A stretch of DNA of 64,000 bases from Bacillota bacterium (lineage in GTDB: Bacteria; Bacillota; Clostridia; Peptostreptococcales; Anaerovoracaceae), in the NCBI GenBank assembly GCA_017459895.1, contig JAFUCA010000009.1, positions 30,528 to 94,527 on the forward strand, in the 5' to 3' direction. Below, piece after piece: positions 25,176 through 33,939 of the stretch; position 1 is the stretch's first letter; each line of letters begins with the position of its first letter. Position numbers and translations under genes: made by a program. The notes under the pieces were generated by a model, which was not told the DNA's origin, searched no databases, and worked only from the letters and a program-made list of their open reading frames with translations.

Positions 25176-27704
25176 CTATGCGCCGAAGACCTCCTGCGCT
25201 GCCTCCACCGATTTCATGGCGTCCCTGCAGTAATAGTCGGCGCCGATCTCTTTCGCGTAATCCGCGGTCAGCACCGCGCCGCCCACCATGATCCGGCAGT
25301 CCGGCGCCGCCGCCTTCACGGCCGCGATGGTCTCCTCCATGCTCTTCAGTGTCGTTGTCATCAGGGCCGATAGTCCCACCAGACGGATATCTTTTTTCGT
25401 TACGATATCGACGATCTCTTCCGCAGCAACATTCTTGCCCAGATCGATCATATGGAATCCGTAATTATCCATGATCACCTTGACGATGTTCTTGCCGATG
25501 TCGTGAATATCGCCCCGCACCGTTGCGATGACGACGTCTCCCAGACTGACGGAATCGTTTTCCGATCCGGCCAGCCGTTCCTTGATCTGCTCGAATCCCG
25601 CCTGGGCCGCCTGGGCTGCCTGCAGCATCTGGGGCAGGAACAGCGTCCCGGCCTCGAACTTGCGCCCGACCTGATCCAGCGCCGGGATCATATAATCGTT
25701 GACCACTTCCATCTCGGTATGCTCCGTCAGGAGCCGCTCCACCGCTGCGATGGTCTCCTTCTCCAGACCCTTCTCTACGGTATAGAAGATATCCCGTCCG
25801 GATGTCCCGGGGGTCGATGCTCCCGCGCCTGCGGGTGCTCCCGCTGCCGACGCGCCGGATGCTCCCGCGCTCACCTCCACCGCCGCATTCGCGTCCACGA
25901 TGCTCCGGATGGCTTTCTTGTCCGTATATCTGGCTATAAATGCCTGGGCCGTTTCGTCCCGGTTCTTCAGCACGTTGAAGGCATATACCGATGCCATCAT
26001 ATCCTCATCATTGGGATTGATGATGGGCAGATCCAGCCCGTTCTCCATGGCCATGGTCAGGAAGGTCCGGTTGATCACCGGCCGCAGGGGCAGACCGAAG
26101 CTGACATTGGATACCCCCAGGGCCGTCTTCAGGCCCAGTTCCTCCTTCACCATGCGGACCGCCCGCAGGGTTTCATCGACTTCCTTCTGCTGGGCCGATG
26201 CCGTCAGAGTCAGGCAGTCGATGATGACATCCTCTCTGGGGATGCCGAACTCCTCTGCCCGCTGCAGGATCCTGCGCGCGATGGCAAGCCGCTCCTCGGC
26301 TGTCTTCGGAATGCCCTTCTCATCCAGGGTCAGTCCGATGACCGCTGCGCCGTATTTCTTCACCAGAGGCAGGATCGCGTCCATGACCTTCGCCTCTCCG
26401 TTGACAGAGTTAACGATGGGCTTGCCGTTGTAGACCCTGAGGCCTGCCTCGATCGCCTCCGGATTGGAGGAATCGATCTGCAGCGGCAGATCGGTGATGG
26501 ACTGCAGCTGCTTGATCAGCCTGGGCATCGTCTTCACATCATCCAGTCCCGGAACGCCGACATTCACATCCAGGATCTCCGCGCCGGCATCGATCTGATC
26601 GATCGCCTGCCCCAGCACATAATCGAAATCTCCCTCCAGCAGCGCCTGCTTCATCCGCTTCTTGCCGGTGGGATTGAGTCTCTCGCCGATGATGACCACG
26701 TGATCCGCAGTCACGACCCGGCTGCGGCTGGACAGCTTCAGGGGACGGGGCCGGCGGGCCGCTGCTTCATCCTGCGGGCGTTGCTGCCGCCCGGTCTCAT
26801 CTGCCTGCTTCGGATCCACTGCGTGCTCCGGCGTTTCTGCGTGTTCCGCAGCGATCTGCGCCAGCGTCCGGATGTATTCCGGCGCGGTACCGCAGCAGCC
26901 GCCCACCATATGGACGCCGGCCTCAATGAAAGGCCGCATCGATTCACCGAACTGCTCCGCGGTGATGTTGTATTCTCCCGTTGCCGGATCCGGCAGTCCC
27001 GCGTTCGGCTTGGCAAACACCGGCAGATCCGTATACTGCTGCATTTCCCGGATCATCGGATAGATCTGATCCGGCCCCAGAGAGCAGTTGATGCCCATGG
27101 CATCCACCCCCAGGCCCTCTAGGGAAATGGCCATGGTTTCCAGGCTGGTCCCGGTGAAGGTTCTGCCGCCCTCATCAAAGGACATCGAAACGATAACCGG
27201 CAGATCGCAGTTTTCCTTCGCTGCCAGAACCGCGGCTCTCGTCTCGTACAGGTCCGTCATCGTCTCGATGACCACCAGGTCCGCGCCAGACTTTGCACCG
27301 GCCAGCACCAGCCGCTGATACGTGGCGTACCCCTCCTCGAAGGTCAGGGCTCCCATGGGCTCCAGCATCTCCCCCAGCGGCCCCATATCCAGCGCCACCA
27401 GCACCTGCCGTCCCGCAGCCGCCGCCTGCTGCTTCACCTTGAGTCCCGGCGCCATCAGCCGGGCGACATCGCTTTCGACCTGATCGCCCCGCTGCTCGAT
27501 GCGGTGCCGGTTGACGGTAAACAGCGGTGCATAAATAATATCGGAGCCCGCTTCCACATACCTGCGGTGGATGTCCTCAATCACCTCGGGATGCTCCAGC
27601 AGATAATCGTTCTGATCCTCATCGGAGCGCATCCCTGCCTGCTGCAGCTGGGTCCCCATCGCCCCGTCGAGGATGTAGGTTTTGTTCTTAAAATCAAGCT
27701 TCAT
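25176..27704 (-). CDS. metH: Cobalamin-dependent methionine synthase MetH, short form
   Basis: An 842-residue enzyme moving the methyl group of methyl-THF to homocysteine through cobalamin. Residues 1-290 form the homocysteine domain with zinc ligands C207 (GINCSLGPD), C270 and C271 (GGCCGTAPE). About 335-600 is the pterin domain (GERLNPTGKKR, LDVNVGVPGLD). After an Ala/Gly/Pro linker (about 620-645) come the cap and B12 domain with the DIHDIGKN motif holding the cobalamin-ligating histidine. The AdoMet reactivation domain of E. coli MetH is missing, as in many Clostridia, so a separate reactivase is expected. No cobalamin riboswitch was found upstream. Confidence 0.96.
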   Translation of the reverse strand: MKLDFKNKTYILDGAMGTQLQQAGMRSDEDQNDYLLEHPEVIEDIHRRYVEAGSDIIYAPLFTVNRHRIEQRGDQVESDVARLMAPGLKVKQQAAAAGRQVLVALDMGPLGEMLEPMGALTFEEGYATYQRLVLAGAKSGADLVVIETMTDLYETRAAVLAAKENCDLPVIVSMSFDEGGRTFTGTSLETMAISLEGLGVDAMGINCSLGPDQIYPMIREMQQYTDLPVFAKPNAGLPDPATGEYNITAEQFGESMRPFIEAGVHMVGGCCGTAPEYIRTLAQIAAEHAETPEHAVDPKQADETGRQQRPQDEAAARRPRPLKLSSRSRVVTADHVVIIGERLNPTGKKRMKQALLEGDFDYVLGQAIDQIDAGAEILDVNVGVPGLDDVKTMPRLIKQLQSITDLPLQIDSSNPEAIEAGLRVYNGKPIVNSVNGEAKVMDAILPLVKKYGAAVIGLTLDEKGIPKTAEERLAIARRILQRAEEFGIPREDVIIDCLTLTASAQQKEVDETLRAVRMVKEELGLKTALGVSNVSFGLPLRPVINRTFLTMAMENGLDLPIINPNDEDMMASVYAFNVLKNRDETAQAFIARYTDKKAIRSIVDANAAVEVSAGASGASAAGAPAGAGASTPGTSGRDIFYTVEKGLEKETIAAVERLLTEHTEMEVVNDYMIPALDQVGRKFEAGTLFLPQMLQAAQAAQAGFEQIKERLAGSENDSVSLGDVVIATVRGDIHDIGKNIVKVIMDNYGFHMIDLGKNVAAEEIVDIVTKKDIRLVGLSALMTTTLKSMEETIAAVKAAAPDCRIMVGGAVLTADYAKEIGADYYCRDAMKSVEAAQEVFGA

Positions 27705-27754
27705 CTCTCAATTTCCCCTTTTTATAAGTTAGTCTCAATTATTCACAGTGCAAA

Positions 27755-28022
27755 TTGTCACGCAGCTTCACCTTTCGGTTCGTTCTGTGACAATCTGTTT
27801 TTCATTTTGTCACGTAGAATGCCGTTTTTGATGTCACTGTGACAAATTCTTATGAATAAACTGGATGGATGTATCAATTTTGTCACGTAACACTATATTT
27901 TGACTCTTCCCATGACAATCTGTTCTCCGTTTTGTCACGCAGCTTCATCTTTTGGTTTTTCCTGTGACAATCCATTTTCTTTTTTGTCACGACATAGCCT
28001 ATTTCTATCTGTCCCTTGACAA
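27755..28022. repeat. Periodic inverted-repeat array, 5 units of about 52 bp
   Basis: TTGTCACG starts at 27755, 27807, 27880, 27932 and 27984 (steps 52, 73, 52, 52). Each is followed after exactly 23 nt by the inverted arm TGTGACAA, or a degenerate form, at 27786, 27838, 27911, 27963 and 28015. Units 1 and 4 are alike over their 23-nt inner segments (both start CAGCTTCA); the others differ. Between units the arms TGTGACAA and TTGTCACG are 13 nt apart, except for one gap of 34 nt, which is 21 nt longer. The array is AT-rich and fills the 444-nt gap between metH and the AraC gene. No coding frame is apparent; it is not a standard CRISPR. Confidence 0.85.
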
Positions 28023-28148
28023 AATCCTGCTTACATAGGCATATGGTACGATCCTCTATAGTGATTCGTAACAGAATTATTATACATCACCGGACATAAC
28101 GATTCAATGAAGACAATACATCTTTAGCCTCAGTCATAGCTCATTCCT

Positions 28149-29117
28149 TCAATACTCATCCAAATACCTCTCCAGAATCGCTGCCGTCTCCTCCCGGTCC
28201 GCCGGAGTGGATCGGATCCCTGCCGCCATGCGCAAATCTCTTTGGATTTCTCTGCGGTATTGGGCCGGTGTCCTCTGATACCACCGGCGAAAATGCTTTG
28301 CCAACTCCTTGCGATCCGAAAAACCGCTGCTGCCGGCGATTTGATCCACTGTCTGATCTGTTGATGCCAGCAGCCGAGACGCTTCCTCACATCGAATCAG
28401 AGACAGAAACTGAGAAAACGTCATTCCCAGCGCATGATGAATGTATCTGGACAGATGCGCCTCCGTTACCCCCTCCCTGGCTGCCAGCTGCCTTAACTGC
28501 AGCTTCTCCCGGAAGTGATCCTCTACGAAATCCGCAATTCGGTAGATTCGTTCGTCGTTTCGACGCAGCCCTCCGGGGGTCATCTCCTGATCCGTCGCCT
28601 GCAATCGCACGATGTTCGGAGTTCTCTTCCCATCTGTCCCGTAGATATAGTCGCTGAACTGCTCCGACAGATAATCGATCAGCTGCCGGGTATGTTCCTC
28701 CAGGGTGAATGCCGAACTGTGCTCCTCATATTCCCGCTCCAGTCTTGCCAGCAAAAACCGCAAATGCCGCATCTCCGGCGCAACGCTCTCCTGTCCGTCC
28801 GGTGTATCGCTAATGAAATACATATCGTCGATTTCAGCAAAAAACGACCGGTAATGATTGCTGTCGATATGAATCGTGAGAATTGCGTTCTCCCCGGAAG
28901 ATGCGATTTTGTGTGCGTCGTTACGGTTAAAAATGTGCACTGCTCCCGGCTGCAACTGATAGATGGCGGCGCTGTCCCAGACCTTCACACTTCCGTAGAG
29001 CACGCAGAGGATCTCGATGGCATCACTGTGCAGGTGAAATGGATGACTGATGATATGCTCCAGCTTTACCCGGACTCGAGCGGGAGATTTGTATCCGATG
29101 ATTTCGTTGTACTGCAT
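28149..29117 (-). CDS. AraC-family transcriptional regulator with cupin sensor
   Basis: A 322-residue regulator. An N-terminal cupin-like domain (HSDAIEILCVLYGSVKVW, LQPGAVHIFNRNDAH) is followed by two AraC HTH motifs in the last third (LRQLAAREGVTEAHLSRYIHHALG and VDQIAGSSGFSDRKELAKHFRRWYQRTPAQYR). The ATG at 29117 has AGGG 8 nt upstream; an in-frame TTG at 29141 with GAGGG 5 nt upstream is a credible alternative. It is divergent from a DMT permease gene, which it may control. Confidence 0.9.
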   Translation of the reverse strand: MQYNEIIGYKSPARVRVKLEHIISHPFHLHSDAIEILCVLYGSVKVWDSAAIYQLQPGAVHIFNRNDAHKIASSGENAILTIHIDSNHYRSFFAEIDDMYFISDTPDGQESVAPEMRHLRFLLARLEREYEEHSSAFTLEEHTRQLIDYLSEQFSDYIYGTDGKRTPNIVRLQATDQEMTPGGLRRNDERIYRIADFVEDHFREKLQLRQLAAREGVTEAHLSRYIHHALGMTFSQFLSLIRCEEASRLLASTDQTVDQIAGSSGFSDRKELAKHFRRWYQRTPAQYRREIQRDLRMAAGIRSTPADREETAAILERYLDEY

Positions 29118-29259
29118 GGTTGTTTCCCTGTCAAAGATCAAATATTCCCTCTTTGTATATCAAATATACTATCGTTTCAGATCAAAGGCAACAGCTTTTT
29201 GAGCGGGTTTGCGGGATATACTTATTACAGCCGGACAATCGCGCAAGAAGGAGGAACCT

Positions 29260-30162
29260 ATGAAAAAGCTGGACGAAGGCAAGAGAATATTCCACGTAAT
29301 GATGATTTTTCTGGTCATCGTCTGGGGTCTGGAATACGCCGTTGCCAAGGATGCTCTGGATCACGTCGACACCCTGATCATCCTGAACGTCAAATACTTT
29401 TTCGGAGCTCTGCTGATCGCCGCCGTTGCGAAAAAAACCGCCGGGTTTCGTCTGCCGGACAAGAGAGATGTTCCGGTTCTGATCGGAACTACGATTCTGG
29501 GCCACATCATCTACTTTTATTGTGAATACGCTGCCATGGCCACCGTCCCCGTGGCGAACATCACCATCATTCTGGGCTTTCTTCCCATCGGATCCATATT
29601 GATCGAGAAGCTGTTCTTCCACCGAAGAACCAACGGGAAACTGATCCTCTTCATGATGGTCTGCATTATCGGGATCTTCCTCACCATCGGCGCGGACTTC
29701 CGCAGCATGAGAGGCGGATCCGGGCGGGGTTATCTCATGTGCCTGGGAGCCCTGGGCGCCTGGCTGGCCTATCTGTTTCTGACAGAGAAGATCGCTTACA
29801 AGTACGGCTCCATCGAAATCGCTCTCTGGCAGACCGTCATTGCCTGGCTTCTGACCTCGCCGGTCATGGTCCCGCACGTCGCGGAACTTCCGGCGCTTCC
29901 CCCGCGCGTTATGATGGAACTCCTCTATCTTGGGATCGTCAGCGAAGGTCTTTGCTTCCTGGCGGAGGTCACAGGTCTTGAGAAGCTTGGCCCGACCATA
30001 TCTGCAGTCTATTCCAATTTCCTTCCGGTCACTTCCGCTCTGTTCGGTATGCTCCTGCTGCATCAGGATCTGGTGCTGCTCCAGTATCTGGGCGGCGCCC
30101 TCGTCATCGCCGCAGGGTTTCTCGTCATCCGGGAAAAGGACCGGCTCGATCTTCAGGGATAA
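29260..30162 (+). CDS. EamA-family (DMT superfamily) permease
   Basis: A 300-residue protein with about ten membrane helices in two EamA repeats (VWGLEYAVAKDALDHVDTL in the first; YLGIVSEGLCFLAEVTGLEKLGPTISAVYSNFLPV in the second). AAGGAGG lies 6 nt before the ATG at 29260. The divergent AraC gene begins 142 nt away, so the pair may be a regulator-exporter unit. The substrate is unknown. Confidence 0.9.
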   Translation: MKKLDEGKRIFHVMMIFLVIVWGLEYAVAKDALDHVDTLIILNVKYFFGALLIAAVAKKTAGFRLPDKRDVPVLIGTTILGHIIYFYCEYAAMATVPVANITIILGFLPIGSILIEKLFFHRRTNGKLILFMMVCIIGIFLTIGADFRSMRGGSGRGYLMCLGALGAWLAYLFLTEKIAYKYGSIEIALWQTVIAWLLTSPVMVPHVAELPALPPRVMMELLYLGIVSEGLCFLAEVTGLEKLGPTISAVYSNFLPVTSALFGMLLLHQDLVLLQYLGGALVIAAGFLVIREKDRLDLQG

Positions 30163-30164
30163 AA

Positions 30165-30205
30165 AACCCCTGCCACCGGCCGTTTCCGGCAAATGGCAGA
30201 GGTTT
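30165..30205. terminator. Bidirectional terminator
   Basis: AACCCCTGCCA and TGGCAGAGGTT pair with one mismatch around an inner CCGG-based hairpin. An A-run precedes it and TTTCTGTCTGTTT follows, between convergent genes. Confidence 0.75.
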
Positions 30206-30234
30206 CTGTCTGTTTATTGATTCTCGGTCGATTC

Positions 30235-30729
30235 TTACTGTTTCTTCCTGGCTTCCTTCTGGCGCCGCTTCTCTTCCCTTCGCCGCACAGCCTCTTCGTA
30301 CCGCTGACGGGTACGTTCATCGTTCTCCCGGCGGGCCTGTTCATAGGCCTCCCGGTACTGACTGGAAGTCTGACGCGGGACATAGGTCACATAGGTCGCC
30401 CGGTTCATCAGCTGGTACAGTCCGATACCGACGATGAAACAAAAGGCTAACACGACGACCAATGCCTTCGCGGTATAGGAGACCTCCGGCAGGATGTGTT
30501 TCAGCTGCATCTCGGCGAAGAACAGGAGCAGTACCAGGATCACCACGAACAGTATTACGTGGATCTTCGACTGCCTGCTGAGCACGATCTGCTTGCCGCA
30601 TTTCTCGCACGTCTTCTTCGAAAAAATCACATTGACGTCCTGATACAGATACTCCAGCTTGAAGGTGTACTGATGCCGGCATTCTCTGCTCCCGGCTCTG
30701 TTTTTGGCAGGTTTCTCAATCTTTGTCAC
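30235..30729 (-). CDS. Membrane protein with CxxC knuckle and charged C-terminal coil
   Basis: A 164-residue protein. The N-terminus has a lone Cys and TCEKCGK, a possible metal knuckle. Two membrane segments follow (about 56-73 and 87-107), then a highly charged Arg/Glu/Gln tail (YEQARRENDERTRQRYEEA) likely to be a coiled coil. The start is a GTG at 30729; a three-codon ATG-AGT-ACG-TGA overlaps it. It lies 27 nt after the TRAP genes on the same strand. I do not recognise the family. Confidence 0.7.
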   Translation of the reverse strand: MTKIEKPAKNRAGSRECRHQYTFKLEYLYQDVNVIFSKKTCEKCGKQIVLSRQSKIHVILFVVILVLLLFFAEMQLKHILPEVSYTAKALVVVLAFCFIVGIGLYQLMNRATYVTYVPRQTSSQYREAYEQARRENDERTRQRYEEAVRRREEKRRQKEARKKQ

Positions 30730-30756
30730 GTACTCATGCCTTCCTTCGCGATCTGT

Positions 30757-32061
30757 TTATACGTAACCGAACATCGTCGGCAGGAACAGCGCTAACCTCG
30801 GGATGTAGGTCGTGATGATCAGCGTCGGTATCCAGGCCATGAAGATGTAGTACATGGTCGGCTTCAGCATCTCATTGATCGGCGCGCCTCCGACACGGGA
30901 TCCGAAATACAGGAACGGAGCCGTCGGCGGGGTGACGCAGCCAAGACCCAGGTTGATCGCCATGATCGCCGCGTAGTGGATCGGGTTGATCCCCAGAGCG
31001 GTCGCGACCGGCAGCATGATCGGAGTCGTCAGCAGGATCGCGCTGGTATCATCCATCAGCATTCCGATGATGATCAGGAAGAGGTTGACGAAGATGACCA
31101 GGACCGCCGGATTGTCACTGATAGAGAACAGGCCGTCAATGATGGCTCTGGGCAGCTGCTCCATGACATACAGTCTGGACAGCATCATTACGCAGAACAG
31201 CATCGTCAGTACGGAGCCTGCCGTCTTGCCGGCGTAGATGAAGCCTTCCTTCAGACTGGTGCGGTTCAGTCCCTTATAGACGAACCAGCCTACCGGGATC
31301 GAATACAGTACCGCTACCGCCGCTGCTTCGGTCGGGGTCATGATACCGGCATAAATGCCGCCCAGAATGATGACCGGTGCCAGCATGGCGGGAACGCTCG
31401 CCCAAACCGTCTTCGCGATATGCTTGCCGCGCTGTCCCTTCTCAATTCTCTGCGGCAGCTGGATGTTGGTGTCCTTGCGCAGGATAAAGAGGGATGTCAG
31501 GCTCAGGAAAATGATCAGTATGATTCCCGGAAGAATGGTTGCCAGGAAACATGCCAGTACCGATTGTCCGCCGACAAATGCAAACAGGATCATGTTCATG
31601 CTCGGCGGAATCAGCAGTCCCAGCAGCGATGCGCTGGAGATCAGTGCCGATGAAACGCCTCTCGGATATCCTGCCGCATACATTCTCGGCAGCATGATGG
31701 ATCCGATGCAGGACAGTGTCGCAAGTCCGCTTCCGGATACGGATCCGAACAGCGCGCAGGCAACGGTCATAACGATACACAGTCCACCCTTGATCCGGCC
31801 GACGAACAGGTCCGCGAAATTGACGATGGCCTCGCCGATTCCGCTCTTCTCCATGATCGCGCCCGCCAGTATGAACATGGGGATCGCGATCAGCAGAATG
31901 GATCCTGCCTGTGTGTATCCGTAGGGTACCAGGAAGCTGTAATCATAGCCTCCGATGATAACGATAGAAAGGATCGCTCCCATAAATGCAAAGGGAATCG
32001 GCGCTCCAATCAGGAGCACGGCGACCAGAACGATGATCGATACAATACATGCTAAACTCAT
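30757..32061 (-). CDS. dctM: TRAP transporter large permease (DctM)
   Basis: A 434-residue integral membrane protein with about 12 helices, the ion-coupling subunit of a tripartite ATP-independent periplasmic-type importer. Typical features include PIPFAFMGAILS, ALFGSVSGSGLATLSCIGSIMLPRM, and LLIPPSMNMILFAFVGGQS. It overlaps dctQ by 4 bp (ATGA). The substrate is likely an organic acid, but this cannot be decided from the permease. Confidence 0.95.
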   Translation of the reverse strand: MSLACIVSIIVLVAVLLIGAPIPFAFMGAILSIVIIGGYDYSFLVPYGYTQAGSILLIAIPMFILAGAIMEKSGIGEAIVNFADLFVGRIKGGLCIVMTVACALFGSVSGSGLATLSCIGSIMLPRMYAAGYPRGVSSALISSASLLGLLIPPSMNMILFAFVGGQSVLACFLATILPGIILIIFLSLTSLFILRKDTNIQLPQRIEKGQRGKHIAKTVWASVPAMLAPVIILGGIYAGIMTPTEAAAVAVLYSIPVGWFVYKGLNRTSLKEGFIYAGKTAGSVLTMLFCVMMLSRLYVMEQLPRAIIDGLFSISDNPAVLVIFVNLFLIIIGMLMDDTSAILLTTPIMLPVATALGINPIHYAAIMAINLGLGCVTPPTAPFLYFGSRVGGAPINEMLKPTMYYIFMAWIPTLIITTYIPRLALFLPTMFGYV

Positions 32062-32624
32062 TCTGTCACCTCCTCTGCAATTTCAGCTGCCGCTTCGGTC
32101 AGCTCATCTTCTCTGACTTCCGGGGCTCTGCCCTTGCCGATCAGTTTCCGGAAGCTGTCGATCGTATAAACGACGTTATAGATCGTGGAGATTCCGAATC
32201 CGAAGACCATGGAGAAGTCTCCGATCCAGACCGGGAACCGGTAGACGGAGGTCTGGTTCCCCTGGCTGATATCCCACTGAATCAGCGTGATCGCCCAGAT
32301 AAACAGGATAAAGCACAGCACCGTCGTCAGGATCCAGCGGCAAAGCTCGATGATCCTCTTAGCGGTACACTCCTTCATCAGAACGGACACGATATCCGCC
32401 TTGATGTGCGTGTCCTCCCTGCTGCAGTAGGCGCATCCGAACATATATAGCCAGAAGACAGTCATCGTGAGGATCTCTTCATATCCGGTCCAGTTATGGT
32501 GAATGATACGACCGGTTACCTCCACCCACAGGATGGCGGCTGTTCCGAAGATGAGAACCACGATGGCGGCACGCATGAGTTTATCTCCAAACTTCCAGAT
32601 TGCCGTTTCTTCTCTTCTCTTCAA
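32058..32624 (-). CDS. dctQ: TRAP transporter small permease (DctQ)
   Basis: A 188-residue protein with four membrane helices and the DctQ pattern (VTGRIIHHNWTGYEEILTMTVFWLYMFGCAYCSREDTHIKADIV). It stabilises the DctM subunit. The acidic C-terminus (REDELTEAAAEIAEEVTE) reaches the dctM start. Confidence 0.93.
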   Translation of the reverse strand: MKRREETAIWKFGDKLMRAAIVVLIFGTAAILWVEVTGRIIHHNWTGYEEILTMTVFWLYMFGCAYCSREDTHIKADIVSVLMKECTAKRIIELCRWILTTVLCFILFIWAITLIQWDISQGNQTSVYRFPVWIGDFSMVFGFGISTIYNVVYTIDSFRKLIGKGRAPEVREDELTEAAAEIAEEVTE

Positions 32625-32723
32625 AATAGATTCCTCCTCTAATCCGAAGCCCCTCCGCAGGGCGAAGGGACTTCCGGATTATGTTTTAAAGCTAAGTTTT
32701 ATTGATTGCTGCGGTTTCCGCGC

Positions 32724-33767
32724 TTATTTCTGCAGCGCTTCGATGTCCGCCTTCAGACCATCCATGACTTCCTTGCCATACTCTTCTTCGATCTTCGGCC
32801 AGGTCATCTCTCTGCACTTCTCAGCATTCGCCTGAACTTCTTCATCGGTGAACTCAACGACCTCGATGCCCTTGTCTCTCATCTTATCCATGTAGTCGTG
32901 CTCGTTCTGGTCCGCCTTCTCGAAGCTCATCGCGCTGGCTTCGTGGAAGCAGGTCTCGACGATCTCACGATCCTCGTCGCTCAGCTTCTCCAGCGTCTTG
33001 TTGCTGATCATGTAGTTCGTAGCCTCTGCATGAATCTTGTTGAAGTAGAAGTACTTGATGGTATCCGCTACCCATGCATAGTTCATGTTCGCGGTACCGC
33101 CGATCCAACCCTGAACAACGTTGGTCTGGATCGCGGTCGGAGCCTCGGAGTAAGCGATGGTTACGCCGTCAAATCCGTAGTCCTTAACCGCCAGGCTGAA
33201 GTTGAACGGAGCAGCCGCTCTGATCTTAACGCCCTGCTTCTCGCCGTATGCCTTCGCCTTCGGACACTCAACCGTAGTACCCAGTCCGATGAATCCCTCT
33301 AACAGGAATCCCTCGAAGGTAACGCCCTGATCCTGCAGTACGGACGCGAAGGTCTTGGTCATATAGGAATCCGGTCCATACAGAATCGCGGCTTCATCGA
33401 AGGATGTCGCATAGTATGGAATGTACGGCATACTCAGTCTCTTGTCACTTTCGTCCGGAACGGTCATCTGTCCGGCATCGATCGTGCCCTGTTTGATCTC
33501 ATCATATACCGTGCCGTAGTCTCCCAGCTGAGAGGACGGATAGTAGTCCATCTTGACTCTTCCCTCGGTTCTCTTCTCGACCTCCTCGCACAGCCATGTG
33601 TTGATGCCTGTCGCGATGTGATCTTCCGGAGCATCGGAGGCAAGACGCATGGTAATGGTATCACCGCCGCCGTCACCGCCGCTGCTTCCGCCGCAGCCGG
33701 TCATGATGATCCCGAATGCTGCGATGATGACGCACAGCAGTCCGATCACGAAAAATTTCTTTTTCAT
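32724..33767 (-). CDS. dctP: TRAP transporter substrate-binding lipoprotein (DctP)
   Basis: A 347-residue binding protein with a lipoprotein signal (lipobox MTGC, Cys at about 25). DctP motifs are present: RLASDAPEDHIATGINTW, VKMDYYPSSQLGDYGTVYDEIKQGTIDAG, and the VVQGWIGGTANM region before the selectivity-helix area. AAAGGAG precedes the ATG. A 99-nt gap to dctQ has no terminator I can see, consistent with the order P-Q-M in one transcript. Confidence 0.94.
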   Translation of the reverse strand: MKKKFFVIGLLCVIIAAFGIIMTGCGGSSGGDGGGDTITMRLASDAPEDHIATGINTWLCEEVEKRTEGRVKMDYYPSSQLGDYGTVYDEIKQGTIDAGQMTVPDESDKRLSMPYIPYYATSFDEAAILYGPDSYMTKTFASVLQDQGVTFEGFLLEGFIGLGTTVECPKAKAYGEKQGVKIRAAAPFNFSLAVKDYGFDGVTIAYSEAPTAIQTNVVQGWIGGTANMNYAWVADTIKYFYFNKIHAEATNYMISNKTLEKLSDEDREIVETCFHEASAMSFEKADQNEHDYMDKMRDKGIEVVEFTDEEVQANAEKCREMTWPKIEEEYGKEVMDGLKADIEALQK

Positions 33768-33939
33768 AGCTTCTCCTTTCTCTTTTTATCATTCCTCATT
33801 TGGCATCTCAATAGACACCACATTATTTCTGTGGGGCTATTATAATATAATTTTCTGATAATTCGGTCGTTTTCGGGTGTGATTTAAGAAATATTTTATA
33901 TTGCTTTTAGGAAAACTTAAATATTCTTATGAATCGAAC

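Noticed and set aside
27755-28022. CRISPR array
   Set aside because: Repeats are short palindromic arms with variable centres, inner segments are only 23 nt with two alike, and no cas genes lie nearby.
27705-28148. SAM or cobalamin riboswitch upstream of metH
   Set aside because: No B12 box, no S-box helices and no terminator-like fold next to the start were found; only the inverted-repeat array.
28022-28148. Plus-strand promoter at the end of the array (TTGACA at 28016)
   Set aside because: A usable -10 at 17 bp is lacking and no plus-strand gene follows.
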